The notes below the pieces were generated by a model that was given only the letters and a program-made list of their open reading frames with translations, did not search any database and was not told the DNA's origin. From contig JAFUTN010000025.1 of the NCBI GenBank assembly GCA_017484225.1, positions 1-43,208 of the forward strand: a DNA stretch of 43,208 nt. Reading direction: 5' to 3'. Position numbers and translations under genes: made by a program. This DNA is from Alphaproteobacteria bacterium. Its GTDB lineage: Bacteria > Pseudomonadota > Alphaproteobacteria > RF32 > CAG-239. This document shows, in pieces, positions 7,553 through 16,223 of this stretch (its first letter is position 1; every line of letters starts with the position of its first letter).

Positions 7553-8434
7553 ATGTGGTTTATTTTAGCTCTTCTTACCGGTTTTATTTATGCTGTTTAT
7601 CATATTTGTAATCAGGAAAGTAAACTGAAAGCCGAAATTTTTATCATATATCGCGGTTTTTTGACAGCTGCGGCGGCAACTCCGCTGGTGTTGATTTATC
7701 ACCATATTTTTCCATGGCAGTTTTATGCTATAGTTTTGTTTCAAGGGATAACTATTGCGTATATGGATTATAAATATTTTCAGGCATTTCATAAGTTTGG
7801 TGCGGAAAATGTGAATGCCGTCCGTCCGCTTACGGTTTTGATAGTATTTATATTATGGTTGTTTCTGAAGCCTGCAATCATTGATACATACTTAGAAAAT
7901 CCCACGCGTTCGGCAATAATTTTGGCTTCGCTTTTGGCAATAATCTGCGCCGTCATAAAATATCGGAATCAAAGTATAGGCAAAAATTGCTTGCAAGAAG
8001 TTTTTCCTTTGTTGCTTTTATCTTCGTTAATAGATATCAGCAATAAAGTAATTACCGAATACAATGACGGATATCTATTGGCTCTGACTTTTAACCGAGT
8101 CGCTTTTACCGGTTGGATAATCGGATTCATTAATCTGCTGTTGAGTCCGAAAAAGAAAACAGTAATAAAGGAAATGTTTGATATTAATAATATTAAGCAG
8201 GGATATTTTCTCATATTCCTCATTATGGGTATGATAAGCATTAACATGGCAATGCACTATACTCCAAATCCGGCATATACTACGGCAATTACGTATCTTT
8301 CGGTAATTTGGATTATTCTGATTAATAGGGTGCGCATTTATTGCGGAGCAAAAGTCGTATATCAGCGAATTGCCGTTAAATGGATTCTGCTCTTGTTGTT
8401 TGCGGCGATAACGCTGATATTGGCAACACAATAG
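7553..8434 (+). CDS. DMT/EamA-type membrane transporter
   Basis: The 293-residue protein is almost entirely hydrophobic, with about ten membrane segments starting MWFILALLTGFIYAVYHICNQ and ending WILLLLFAAITLILATQ. The layout of two five-helix halves, the length and the first-helix pattern fit the drug/metabolite transporter superfamily. Conserved-looking positions include FGAENVNAVRPLTVLIVFILW at the end of the first half and HYTPNPAYTTAITYLSVIWIILINR in the second. Substrate is unknown. The gene lies 4 bases after the HD-domain gene with an SD (GGGAGG) inside that gene's end. A long perfect stem-loop terminator follows at 8526. Confidence 0.75.
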   Translation: MWFILALLTGFIYAVYHICNQESKLKAEIFIIYRGFLTAAAATPLVLIYHHIFPWQFYAIVLFQGITIAYMDYKYFQAFHKFGAENVNAVRPLTVLIVFILWLFLKPAIIDTYLENPTRSAIILASLLAIICAVIKYRNQSIGKNCLQEVFPLLLLSSLIDISNKVITEYNDGYLLALTFNRVAFTGWIIGFINLLLSPKKKTVIKEMFDINNIKQGYFLIFLIMGMISINMAMHYTPNPAYTTAITYLSVIWIILINRVRIYCGAKVVYQRIAVKWILLLLFAAITLILATQ

Positions 8435-8525
8435 AGAAACCGGTGTATTTTGACGGTTGCCGTTGTGCCGATAATTTTGAGCAGCTCCTTTTTTGGCGGA
8501 CGAATATGATTTCCTATGTAAGAAA

Positions 8526-8561
8526 AAGGACTTAAGCAATTTGCCTTAAGTCCTTGTTTTT
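8526..8561. terminator. Bidirectional rho-independent terminator
   Basis: An 11-bp perfect stem AAGGACTTAAG (8526-8536) with CTTAAGTCCTT (8545-8555) is followed by GTTTTT on the plus strand and preceded by an A-tract that serves the minus strand. It ends the transporter transcript. The stretch 8435-8525 before it holds no gene I can support. Confidence 0.85.
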
Positions 8562-8563
8562 CT

Positions 8564-8754
8564 TTGGTGAGCTCGCCGGGATTGGCTTCGCCGCTGCGTC
8601 GTCGTTCGGCTTATGCCTCACCGGCACACTCCCGTGTGCCTCTCCTCCTTGTCAAACCCGCTTCTCCCGGGTTCAAATCCTCATCTCGCTTTGCACCAAC
8701 AAAAAAAAAGCCGCCCGAAGGCGGCTTCTCTTTGTTGGTGAGCTCGCCGGGATT
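8564..8754. repeat. Duplicated tRNA-Lys 3' end and intervening debris
   Basis: The 20-base string TTGGTGAGCTCGCCGGGATT occurs at 8564-8583 and again at 8735-8754, where it is the 3' end of the minus-strand tRNA-Lys. Between them, 8665-8699 has a further tRNA-tail-like stretch in the opposite orientation (TCCCGGGTTCAAATCC followed by ACCAA). No integrase or phage gene lies between the copies. The pattern suggests leftover attachment-type duplication or tRNA-derived repeat decay. This accounts for much of the gene-free stretch 8435-8735. Confidence 0.6.
8700..8725 (-). terminator. Terminator of tRNA-Lys
   Basis: On the minus strand, stem GCCGCC/GGCGGC (8720-8725 with 8710-8715, loop TTCG) is followed by a run of T (plus-strand A-tract 8700-8709). 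It lies 10 bases beyond the tRNA 3' end. Confidence 0.88.
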
Positions 8755-8811
8755 CGAACCCGGGACCCTTTGATTAAAAGTCAAATGCTCTACCGACTGA
8801 GCTACGAACTC
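8736..8811 (-). tRNA. tRNA-Lys (anticodon TTT)
   Basis: Read on the minus strand, the 76-base gene has acceptor arms GAGTTCG and CGAGCTC pairing fully (one G-T), D-arm AGCTCAGTCGGTAGAGC, anticodon arm TTTGACTTTTAATCAAA with TTT at the anticodon, T-arm CCCGGGTTCGAATCCCGG and discriminator A. The CCA end is encoded (plus strand 8736-8738). All standard cloverleaf stems form. Confidence 0.96.
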
Positions 8812-8825
8812 TTGAACTGGTATGC

Positions 8826-8854
8826 TTTATATTAAATAAAATCGCACAAGTCAA
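8826..8854 (-). promoter_or_regulatory. Promoter of tRNA-Lys
   Basis: On the minus strand, TTGACT (8854-8849) and TATAAA (8831-8826) are separated by 17 bases. The start would fall about 8 bases before the tRNA 5' end. Confidence 0.75.
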
Positions 8855-8968
8855 TAAAAAAAATAAAAAAAGTTAAAAAAAGTGAAATATGTGTTTATTT
8901 ATTAATAATTATGTGTTAGTATCCGTTAAAAATGAAGGTGATTAATTTATTTACAGATGAGGTAGATT

Positions 8969-9289
8969 ATGGCTTTGAGTAATGATTTAGGGCAAAAAGG
9001 TAAATACAGCATACTGCAAAATGCAAAAGGCGAGATTATGATTATGATGGAGAGTTGTGCCGGTGGTCCGGAAAACCCTCGTTTCATATATGATGGCAGC
9101 GACAGCGCTCTGTTATATCGTTCTCAAGAAAGTTCCATTGCTTTCCGCGGTATTGAAGAAGGTGCTCGTTCTCCTTTGAAATCTGTGAGTGAAGTTTTGG
9201 TTGTTGAAATAGAAAATGATGATGTTGAACGCGAATATATTGTTCCTATGCGTTTTGTTAAGGATGTAAACAGCCTTATTGCTTCGTAG
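8969..9289 (+). CDS. Conserved-looking small protein of unknown function
   Basis: I do not recognise this 106-residue soluble protein. It has no signal peptide, membrane segment or cysteine motif; the sequence alternates short beta-prone stretches (KYSILQNAKGEIMIMMES, EVLVVEIENDDVEREYIVPMRFV) with acidic turns. ATG 8969 is preceded by GAGGT at about 8959. It ends 18 bases before the NuoL-like gene and is probably co-transcribed with the trio that follows. It is not a NuoK, which has a similar length but is membrane-bound. Confidence 0.6.
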   Translation: MALSNDLGQKGKYSILQNAKGEIMIMMESCAGGPENPRFIYDGSDSALLYRSQESSIAFRGIEEGARSPLKSVSEVLVVEIENDDVEREYIVPMRFVKDVNSLIAS

Positions 9290-9307
9290 TTTATTCAGAG
9301 TTGATGG

Positions 9308-10984
9308 ATGATTGCTTATACGGCACTTCTTTTATTTATTATCGGCATTTTTTGTTTGATGAGAGTCGGTGTAAAAACCGATAAGATTCTTTCCGTCGGT
9401 GTATTTTTTTCCGTAAGTGCGGTTTTTTTAGATTTTTTGAGCGGACTGCAACGCCAAAGCGCACAAGTGTTTTCGTTTGTTTGGAATAGCGCCCCGAGCG
9501 GTGACATTAAGTTTGATATTGTTTCCAATTATTATAATTACGAACTGATTTTGCCGTTTTTTTTGCTGACTCTGATAACTATCGGTAATAATGCGTTTGT
9601 TCGTTACGAAGAACGAAAAAATGTTTACAATGCGTTGCTGCTGTTTAATGTGACTGCTTTGATGATGATGGTAACGAGCAATAATTTTGTGCAACTGCTT
9701 TCTATGTTGTTTATTGTTGATATATTGGCGGCATTTGTCGGAAAAAAGATTCGCGCTTTGAAAGAATATTCTATCGCCAATATGGTCGCCGATATGATGA
9801 TTTTTATGGTGCTGGCAGTGATTAACGGACGAGTTGATTCGCTTGATATGCGCGAAATTCTGAACTATAAAAGCACCGGACGCTACCTTAATTTTATAAC
9901 CGTTATAGGTTTGACGGCAGTTTTAATAAAATTCGGTATTTTTATATTTCAGTTTGGCATAATTTCTCTGCGGCGCCTAAGATTGCACCGCTTGCAAAGT
10001 ATTATGTTTTTGTTTTCACCGGCAGCGGCTCTGGTCTTATTATTAAAATTCAGTGCATTGTGGAGTGCTTCACCATATTTCAATATATATCTGAATGCGG
10101 CTTGCATTTTTACGCTTTTGTGGGGAATGTTAGGATTGGTGATAAGCAGCAGTTTGCGTGGAAAAATGATATATATGCAAATGATGTTTTGGGGTGTGTT
10201 TATTGAGTTGCTACGCTTTTCCGGATTTGTTTGGAACAGTAGTTTTACCGCATTAATGATGTGTTTTTACCTGTTCAGCAGCTCCATATATTTGATTTAT
10301 GTGTGCGCAAACAGAGAGGATTCGTTTTTTCAAATAACCAAAAGCAGGTTTTGTTCAGGGTTGTGTGCTTTTTTACCGCTATTGATTCAGACGGTCACTG
10401 TAGCGATAACCGCAGATTTGTTGGAAAAAATATACAATAATTCAAACAGATACTACATCTGGAGTTTTGCCGTTCTGTTTGTTTTGGGCTTAAGTAATAT
10501 GGCGCATCAAACTTATTTTAACGGTGAACAAAATACGAAACAACATAGGACAGAATCTCATAAATACTTTGTGTATGCGTTGTTGCCTTTAGTGATGATG
10601 ATTTATATGATATGCAATATTAATATTCAAAGTGCCGTCGTTTGGGGCTTTACTGCTTCTTTTTTGGCATTGACGTATGTAAATCCGCTAACCGAAACCA
10701 GTCGTCTGTATGAAGTTAAATACCTGCAAAAAATGGCATCGGAATCGGTTGCTTACGGCACCGCTTTTAACAATATTTTGCAATATGTCGGACGTTTGTT
10801 GTGGCTTCTGATTGATTGGAAATTGTTAGAGAAATTTATAATCGGAACAACTATTGTGATGTTGCAAAGATTAATCCGAATTTTTCGCAGCATACATTCC
10901 GTTTTTGTCGGCAGAATTTTGTTCGCTGTTATTGCCATAGCGGGAATCCTGCTGTTTGCCGAATTTACGGGAGGTAAAAACTGA
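9308..10984 (+). CDS. Highly diverged NuoL-like complex I antiporter subunit
   Basis: A 558-residue polytopic membrane protein with about 14-16 hydrophobic segments. Identification rests mainly on position: it is first of three such proteins directly before birA and rnj, the place of nuoL-nuoM-nuoN in alphaproteobacteria. Its end, LLIDWKLLEKFIIGTTIVMLQRLIRIFRSIHSVFVGRILFAVIAIAGILLF, looks like the NuoL lateral helix and last membrane helix. The usual KSAQxPLHxWLPDAMEGPTPVSALIH signature is not recognisable; around residues 215-245 one finds KFGIFIFQFGIISLRRLRLHRLQ instead. Proton translocation as in normal complex I is therefore doubtful. It overlaps the next gene by one base. Confidence 0.6.
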   Translation: MIAYTALLLFIIGIFCLMRVGVKTDKILSVGVFFSVSAVFLDFLSGLQRQSAQVFSFVWNSAPSGDIKFDIVSNYYNYELILPFFLLTLITIGNNAFVRYEERKNVYNALLLFNVTALMMMVTSNNFVQLLSMLFIVDILAAFVGKKIRALKEYSIANMVADMMIFMVLAVINGRVDSLDMREILNYKSTGRYLNFITVIGLTAVLIKFGIFIFQFGIISLRRLRLHRLQSIMFLFSPAAALVLLLKFSALWSASPYFNIYLNAACIFTLLWGMLGLVISSSLRGKMIYMQMMFWGVFIELLRFSGFVWNSSFTALMMCFYLFSSSIYLIYVCANREDSFFQITKSRFCSGLCAFLPLLIQTVTVAITADLLEKIYNNSNRYYIWSFAVLFVLGLSNMAHQTYFNGEQNTKQHRTESHKYFVYALLPLVMMIYMICNINIQSAVVWGFTASFLALTYVNPLTETSRLYEVKYLQKMASESVAYGTAFNNILQYVGRLLWLLIDWKLLEKFIIGTTIVMLQRLIRIFRSIHSVFVGRILFAVIAIAGILLFAEFTGGKN

Positions 10985-12396
10985 TGCCTGATTTGTTGAT
11001 GATAATGTTTTTATTGCCGCTTATCGGTTGTCTGTTTGCTATGCTTGCTCCAAAGAATACCGGCAATGCTTTTAACGTTGCGATTTTTACCATGTCGGCC
11101 GAACTTTTAATGATTTTGCTTTTGTTTTCAAAAATCGGAGATGATGAAACCGCAACCAGACACATAATGCAAACGTATGATTGGATAAATGTTTTAAACT
11201 TAAAAATATCATTCGGCATCAACAGTTTTTCGCTGATTATATTACTCGGAGTATACTTGGCATTGATTATCGGACTTGCCGGATTGGCAGAGCAAATGCG
11301 GAAGAATAAATCACTGATGCTGGTGATGCTTTATTTTGTTTGGACAATGACCGGATTTTTTATTGCGGATGACATTGTTTCTTTTTATATTTTTTATGCA
11401 GCCATGTTGCTTCCGATGTTTATGTTGAGCGGGTTGTTCGGTTATGACCGGAACACATTGCCGGTATCCCGCTTTTTTATGTATAATTTTTGCGGAGTAT
11501 TTTGTCTGTTGGCGGCAATGGCATTTTTATACAGATTTTATCACGGTAATATATTGCTTGAAAATATAGCATTTATAGACATGAACAAGCGTATCGGAAT
11601 TGCTGTTTGGCTGATGAGCTGCTTCGCTTTCATTTCCAGAATACCGGTTTGGCCTTTTCATTATTGGTTTTCGTCAGTCAATTACGGAGTGAAAAATCCG
11701 TTGGTATACATTGTAGGGAATATGCTGCCGTTAACCGGACTATACGCAATGATTCGTTTTTGGCCGTTGTGCGTTCCCGAAAGTGTGGAGTTATTGGTTC
11801 CGTTTATTGAAATTTTAAGCATCTTAACAATGATTTTTATTGCTTTAATCGGATTCGCAAATAAGGAATTTTTATATAAACTGTTTTCGTATAACACCGT
11901 ATATTATATGCTGTTTTTATTGGCGGTGATTTTGCCGACGGATACGCTGAAAATGAACATAGCTTATTCTTTGTTTATTTTTATGATAGTAGGTGCTTCC
12001 TTAGTTGTTTTGGATATTAAAATGGAAGAAAAAAATGTCGGTAATAACGGAAATTATCACGGAATGTTGGCGTATATGCCGAAATTTGCCAAAGTGCTTT
12101 CCTTTTTTGTGTTGATAGCAATAGGTTTGCCGATATCGTCATTTTTCTGGAGTAATTTTGTGCTGATTTCCGCTTTGTTTGCTCAAAATGTTGTTATCGG
12201 CACATTTGTTGTTTTGGCTATTTGTTTGGTGGCAACTTCTTTGATTAACGAATTGTATGATATGCATATTCAAAGTAGCTCTGTAAACCAATATTCAGGT
12301 GTTACGGATTTGTCAAATACGGAAGTTATGTTTTGGATGAGTGTTATAAGCTTATTACTGCTGTCATTTTTTGACCCGATGTGGTTTGTGTTTTAG
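10984..12396 (+). CDS. Highly diverged NuoM-like complex I antiporter subunit
   Basis: A 470-residue membrane protein of the Proton_antipo_M type. DIVSFYIFYAAMLLPMFMLSGLFG matches the NuoM stretch normally read as FFVFWELMLIPMFLLIGIWG, but the essential glutamate is replaced by alanine. FISRIPVWPFHYWFSSVNYGVKNPL matches [23 protein letters not shown] with the lysine changed to arginine. The next helix reads NMLPLTGLYAMIRF where LLKLGTYGLLRF is usual, so that lysine is gone too. The fold is probably kept and the pumping chemistry altered or lost. The alignment is by eye. Start ATG 10984 overlaps the previous stop (ATGA-type coupling). Confidence 0.7.
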   Translation: MPDLLMIMFLLPLIGCLFAMLAPKNTGNAFNVAIFTMSAELLMILLLFSKIGDDETATRHIMQTYDWINVLNLKISFGINSFSLIILLGVYLALIIGLAGLAEQMRKNKSLMLVMLYFVWTMTGFFIADDIVSFYIFYAAMLLPMFMLSGLFGYDRNTLPVSRFFMYNFCGVFCLLAAMAFLYRFYHGNILLENIAFIDMNKRIGIAVWLMSCFAFISRIPVWPFHYWFSSVNYGVKNPLVYIVGNMLPLTGLYAMIRFWPLCVPESVELLVPFIEILSILTMIFIALIGFANKEFLYKLFSYNTVYYMLFLLAVILPTDTLKMNIAYSLFIFMIVGASLVVLDIKMEEKNVGNNGNYHGMLAYMPKFAKVLSFFVLIAIGLPISSFFWSNFVLISALFAQNVVIGTFVVLAICLVATSLINELYDMHIQSSSVNQYSGVTDLSNTEVMFWMSVISLLLLSFFDPMWFVF

Positions 12397-12404
12397 GAGG
12401 CTGA

Positions 12405-13820
12405 ATGCTGGAAAACTTTATATATGGTATGCCTTGGCTGATTTTGCTTTTGGGAATTTTCAGTGTCCCTTTGTTTTCGTATTTCAGTAAATCTAATACT
12501 CTGCCATGGCATGTAACGGAGTTTTTTGTATTGGCTTCGTTCTTTTTTGAAGTTGTTTTTTACAACAAACCGATAAATAAACAGTTTTTTGCCGCTGATT
12601 ACTATACTTTGCTTTTCAGCTGTGTTATATATGTGTGTGCATTATCTTTGCTGTTGTTGGCGCGGCGTTGGCATTCTTCAATGTCAACTTCCGGAACACT
12701 GTATTGTGAAGGACTGCTGGTCGGAATTTTGAGCGGTAACATTTTGATTGATGTAACAAACTTTGCTTTTGTGCCATTTTTGCTTTGCGGATTAATGCTT
12801 GGAAATTATTTGATTTTCAGACATTCCGACAATAAAAAAGGCTCTTCTTTCGGTTTTGTTTATGCCTTAAGCTGCTTTGTTTGCGGAATTATTTTGATTT
12901 TATGCTCCGTTGCTTTAGGATTAGATAACGGTAGTTTGCAATATACGGACATAGAGCAATATTTATTAATAAATAACTCTTCTTCGGCAGCTTATATTTT
13001 AGTTCTGCTTTTAGTTTTTTGTTTTGTGTTTATTCTCGGTGCGGCTCCGTTGCACTTTTGGTATACGGAAACATTGGGACAGACAATTTTACCGGTAATG
13101 GCTTATTTTACATTATTTCCGCCGATAGTTATTTTTTCTGTTTGGAATAGGTTTAATATGACAATGTTTATGCCTTTTCATACGCAAGTGGGAATCATAT
13201 ACGGAGCAATAGCGTTGTTGTCTATGTTTGGCGGTGCTTTGGGAGCGTGCAGCGTTGTGAACATCCGAAAAATTATATCATACGGCTCAATGTATCATTT
13301 CGGGATGATGATTTTATTGATGCAAAATTTCAAATCAGGTGACATTGTTAATCTGACGATTTATTTGCTTGTATTTTTGTTGGCAACATACGGCATAATG
13401 GTGTCTTTGTTCGGTTTGAAAAGCAAGGGTGAATATCTTTTTATGCTGAATGATTTGTCCGGAGCTGCCCGCAAAAAACCTTATGTTTCGGCAATGATTA
13501 CGGCATATTTATTTTCATTGGTCGGTTTTCCTCCCTTTTTGGGGTTTATCGGGTTGTTTAATTCGGTGCATAATTTGGTGATTAACAATCATCCTTATAT
13601 GCTGTTTATGATTTTGGGAACAACGGCTGTTTTGGTTTTTGCATATTTGCAGATTATCCGAACTTTGTATTTTGCAAGAGGAAATACTGTTTTTGACCGC
13701 ACGGAACGCGGTATATATGCCGTTATGCTGTTCAATGCTTTATTGATGTTGTCGGTAAGTTTGAAGCCGGAATGGCTGATTGCAAATATTAAGTTTATGA
13801 CGGAGGGAACACTTGGCTGA
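12405..13820 (+). CDS. Highly diverged NuoN-like complex I antiporter subunit
   Basis: A 471-residue membrane protein with about 14 helices. Family traces are FILGAAPLHFWYTETLGQTILPVMAYF (usual [27 protein letters not shown]), GALGACSVVNIRKIISYGSMYHFGMMILL (usual [28 protein letters not shown]) and LFSLVGFPPFLGFIGLFNSV (usual LSLAGIPPLAGFFGKFYLF). The two membrane lysines of the normal protein are replaced by aliphatic or proline residues, and the glutamate of helix 5 is not visible. GGAGG precedes ATG 12405. The 3' end overlaps birA by 8 bases. No other nuo gene lies in the window. Confidence 0.7.
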   Translation: MLENFIYGMPWLILLLGIFSVPLFSYFSKSNTLPWHVTEFFVLASFFFEVVFYNKPINKQFFAADYYTLLFSCVIYVCALSLLLLARRWHSSMSTSGTLYCEGLLVGILSGNILIDVTNFAFVPFLLCGLMLGNYLIFRHSDNKKGSSFGFVYALSCFVCGIILILCSVALGLDNGSLQYTDIEQYLLINNSSSAAYILVLLLVFCFVFILGAAPLHFWYTETLGQTILPVMAYFTLFPPIVIFSVWNRFNMTMFMPFHTQVGIIYGAIALLSMFGGALGACSVVNIRKIISYGSMYHFGMMILLMQNFKSGDIVNLTIYLLVFLLATYGIMVSLFGLKSKGEYLFMLNDLSGAARKKPYVSAMITAYLFSLVGFPPFLGFIGLFNSVHNLVINNHPYMLFMILGTTAVLVFAYLQIIRTLYFARGNTVFDRTERGIYAVMLFNALLMLSVSLKPEWLIANIKFMTEGTLG

Positions 13821-14538
13821 AATTGAAAATTGGCAATATTATTGTTATGATGAAATCGGCAGCACTAATGACGAAATCAAAAAGTTTTGCTTGCAAAAAG
13901 AAAAAAAAGTAGTGGTGAGGGCTTTGTCGCAAACAGCCGGCAGGGGAAGACGCGGAAGAAAATGGGTGACCAAAGCCGGAAATTTGTTTTTTTCAGTGGC
14001 ATTAGAGTTTGATTTGAAAAATTTGGGACAGTTGGTTATAATCAGTTCATTGAGTCTGGCTCAAAGCGTGAAATTTTTGTCAGCTGATGCAAATGTGAAA
14101 TTAAAATGGCCGAATGATGTTCTGCTTGACGGCAAAAAAATGAGCGGTATTCTGATGGAAAAAGCAGAGGGCGAATACATAATAGTGGGAATCGGGGTTA
14201 ATGTTGCCGAAAGTCCGAAAGAAAGCACTTTATTGTATCCGGCAACATCATTGGCTGAAAACGGCATAAATACGGATGCAGAGAATTTTTTGCAAATATA
14301 TTTGCATAAGTTTAATGAAAATTTGCAAAAATATTCGGCCGGAGAGTATGAAGCTTTGCGCAGTGAATGGATGGATTTTGCCAAAGGTGTAGGTGATAAA
14401 ATCGTGATAAAACAAGAACAAAAACAGTTAAAGGGGATTTTTGCCGGAATTGATGAGCAAGCAAACCTGTTACTGCAATGCAAAAATGAAACGATTAAAG
14501 TTATGGTTGGTGATGTTTTTTATGAAACAAAGGGTTGA
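13813..14538 (+). CDS. birA: Biotin--[acetyl-CoA carboxylase] ligase, HTH-less
   Basis: BirA makes biotinyl-AMP and transfers biotin to the carrier protein of acetyl-CoA carboxylase. The 241-residue product has the catalytic signatures YDEIGSTNDEIK, QTAGRGRRGRKWVTKAGNLFFSVAL (adenylate loop, residues about 36-60), LKWPNDVLLDGKKMSGILME and VGIGVNV, followed by the small C-terminal SH3-like domain. The N-terminal DNA-binding domain of E. coli BirA is absent, so it is a class I enzyme without repressor function. The start is TTG 13813, with GGAGGG 5 bases upstream; it overlaps the NuoN-like gene. Many relatives have coaX between birA and rnj; it is missing here. Confidence 0.92.
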   Translation: MAEIENWQYYCYDEIGSTNDEIKKFCLQKEKKVVVRALSQTAGRGRRGRKWVTKAGNLFFSVALEFDLKNLGQLVIISSLSLAQSVKFLSADANVKLKWPNDVLLDGKKMSGILMEKAEGEYIIVGIGVNVAESPKESTLLYPATSLAENGINTDAENFLQIYLHKFNENLQKYSAGEYEALRSEWMDFAKGVGDKIVIKQEQKQLKGIFAGIDEQANLLLQCKNETIKVMVGDVFYETKG

Positions 14539-14540
14539 AA

Positions 14541-16223
14541 ATGAAAGAGTTTAGTAAAAAAGGAATATATTTTTTGCCGCTTGGCGGTGCTGATGAAATC
14601 GGGATGAATATGTATGTTTATGCCGTTGACGGTAAAATGATTGTTGTTGACTGCGGTTACGGCTTTTTGTTGGATGAATATCCCGGTATGGAATTGGCTT
14701 ATGCATCACCTGATTTTTTAGATGATTACCGTGAAAATATTGTCGGTTTGTTCATTACGCACGGGCATGAAGACCATTTGGGAGCTATTGCGCAGATTTG
14801 GCCACATTTACAATGTCCGGTATATGGCACGGATTTCACCCTCGGACTGGTAAAATCAAGATTGGAAGAATTTAAGATGGCGGATACCGTTCCTTTGATT
14901 TCGGTAAATAAAAATCGGCATATTTCATTACCGGAATTTGAAGTTGAATTTATTTCCATTGCTCATTCGGTGCCGCAAACAAGTGCTTTAGCCATTCGCA
15001 CAAAATACGGCAATATTTTGCATGCTACCGATTGGCGTTTTGATGATGAAGCTCTTTCTATGCTGCATACCGATTTTGAGGCATTGAAAAATTTTGCCAA
15101 TGAAGGTGTTTCCATGCTTGTTTGCGATTCCACAAATGTGATGGTTGAGCAAAAAGCGCCTTCGGAATCTGATGTGCGTGAAAATTTATATAAATTAATT
15201 CCGCAAATAGAAGGTGGATTGATTGTTACGTGTTTTGCCTCTAACTTAATGCGTTTGGAAAGTTTGATTATGGCGGCAGACAAGGCCGGCAGAACGCCGA
15301 TATTGCTCGGAAGAACTTTAGTGGAAAACGTAAAAATTGCTCAAGAATGCGGTTATTTCCAAAATGTTCCGGCCGTGCATACCATTGATGATGCCAAGGA
15401 AATTCCTTCCGACAAAGCAATGTATATATGCACCGGTTCGCAGGCAAATTATCGCAGTGCATTAAGCAATATAGCCAACGGTGAAAACAAATATGTCAAA
15501 CCGGGGAAGGGAGATACCGTTATTTTTTCTTCTAAAATGATTCCGGGAAATGAAGATAAAATTGAGCGGATGCAGGATAAGTTTTCGGAGATGGGGGCAA
15601 CCGTAATCACGGATGAAACGGATTTGGTTCATACTTCGGGGCATGCCAATCGTGATGATTTGAAAAAAATGTATGGTTTGTTGAAACCTGCCATTGTTTT
15701 ACCGGTTCACGGCAATAAAAAGTTTATTCGTGAACACAAAAGATTTGCTTTGAGTTGCGGCATAAAAGAAGTATTTTCGGCACAAAACGGTGATATGTGC
15801 CTGCTGAGCGAAAACCACATCAGTTTACTGGAAAATGTCGGGTTTGATATTATCGGCTGGGATAGAAACAGACCTGTTTCTTTGGGTTCGCAACTGATTA
15901 AAAATCGCCGACGGATTGCCTATAACTGCACGCTGTTTATCAGTGCGGTAATAAAAGAAAAAAAACTGTTGGATTTACAAATGTCTTCAATAGATATTTT
16001 GGAAGAAAATGAGTGGAACAAACTTGCTGCCGAAATCTTGCACATAGTATGGAAATTAGTGGAAGAAAAATTGCAGTCTGAAAGCAATCGCGGAAAGATA
16101 GAAGAGTTTATCAGAGGGCAAATAAGACGACGTGTTTTTGCAAGAACCGATATAAAACCGGTAACATTTTTGCATTTAACGGTATTGGACGGTGAGACAC
16201 AGGAAGGAGATTGTGATGAGTGA
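14541..16223 (+). CDS. rnj: Ribonuclease J
   Basis: RNase J is a beta-CASP metallo-beta-lactamase ribonuclease with 5'-3' exo- and endonuclease activity in rRNA maturation and mRNA decay. In this 560-residue protein the zinc motif HGHEDH is at residues 74-79, a further histidine in SIAHSVPQTSALAI and an aspartate in ILHATDWRFDDE. Beta-CASP motifs follow (CDSTNV, CFASNLMRLESLI, CTGSQANYRSAL, VHTSGHANRDDL, VLPVHGNKKFI) and then the C-terminal domain. ATG 14541 has AAGGG six bases upstream and overlaps nothing; the in-frame TTG 14535 lies inside birA. The nuoN-birA-rnj order is typical of alphaproteobacteria. Confidence 0.95.
   Translation: MKEFSKKGIYFLPLGGADEIGMNMYVYAVDGKMIVVDCGYGFLLDEYPGMELAYASPDFLDDYRENIVGLFITHGHEDHLGAIAQIWPHLQCPVYGTDFTLGLVKSRLEEFKMADTVPLISVNKNRHISLPEFEVEFISIAHSVPQTSALAIRTKYGNILHATDWRFDDEALSMLHTDFEALKNFANEGVSMLVCDSTNVMVEQKAPSESDVRENLYKLIPQIEGGLIVTCFASNLMRLESLIMAADKAGRTPILLGRTLVENVKIAQECGYFQNVPAVHTIDDAKEIPSDKAMYICTGSQANYRSALSNIANGENKYVKPGKGDTVIFSSKMIPGNEDKIERMQDKFSEMGATVITDETDLVHTSGHANRDDLKKMYGLLKPAIVLPVHGNKKFIREHKRFALSCGIKEVFSAQNGDMCLLSENHISLLENVGFDIIGWDRNRPVSLGSQLIKNRRRIAYNCTLFISAVIKEKKLLDLQMSSIDILEENEWNKLAAEILHIVWKLVEEKLQSESNRGKIEEFIRGQIRRRVFARTDIKPVTFLHLTVLDGETQEGDCDE

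Noticed and set aside
8665..8699. A second tRNA gene on the plus strand
   Set aside because: Only the T-loop-like part is seen; the T-stem does not pair properly, the distance to CCA is too long and no anticodon arm exists.
8564..8754. An intact integrated element between the tRNA-tail copies
   Set aside because: Only about 150 bases separate the copies and there is no integrase or cargo.
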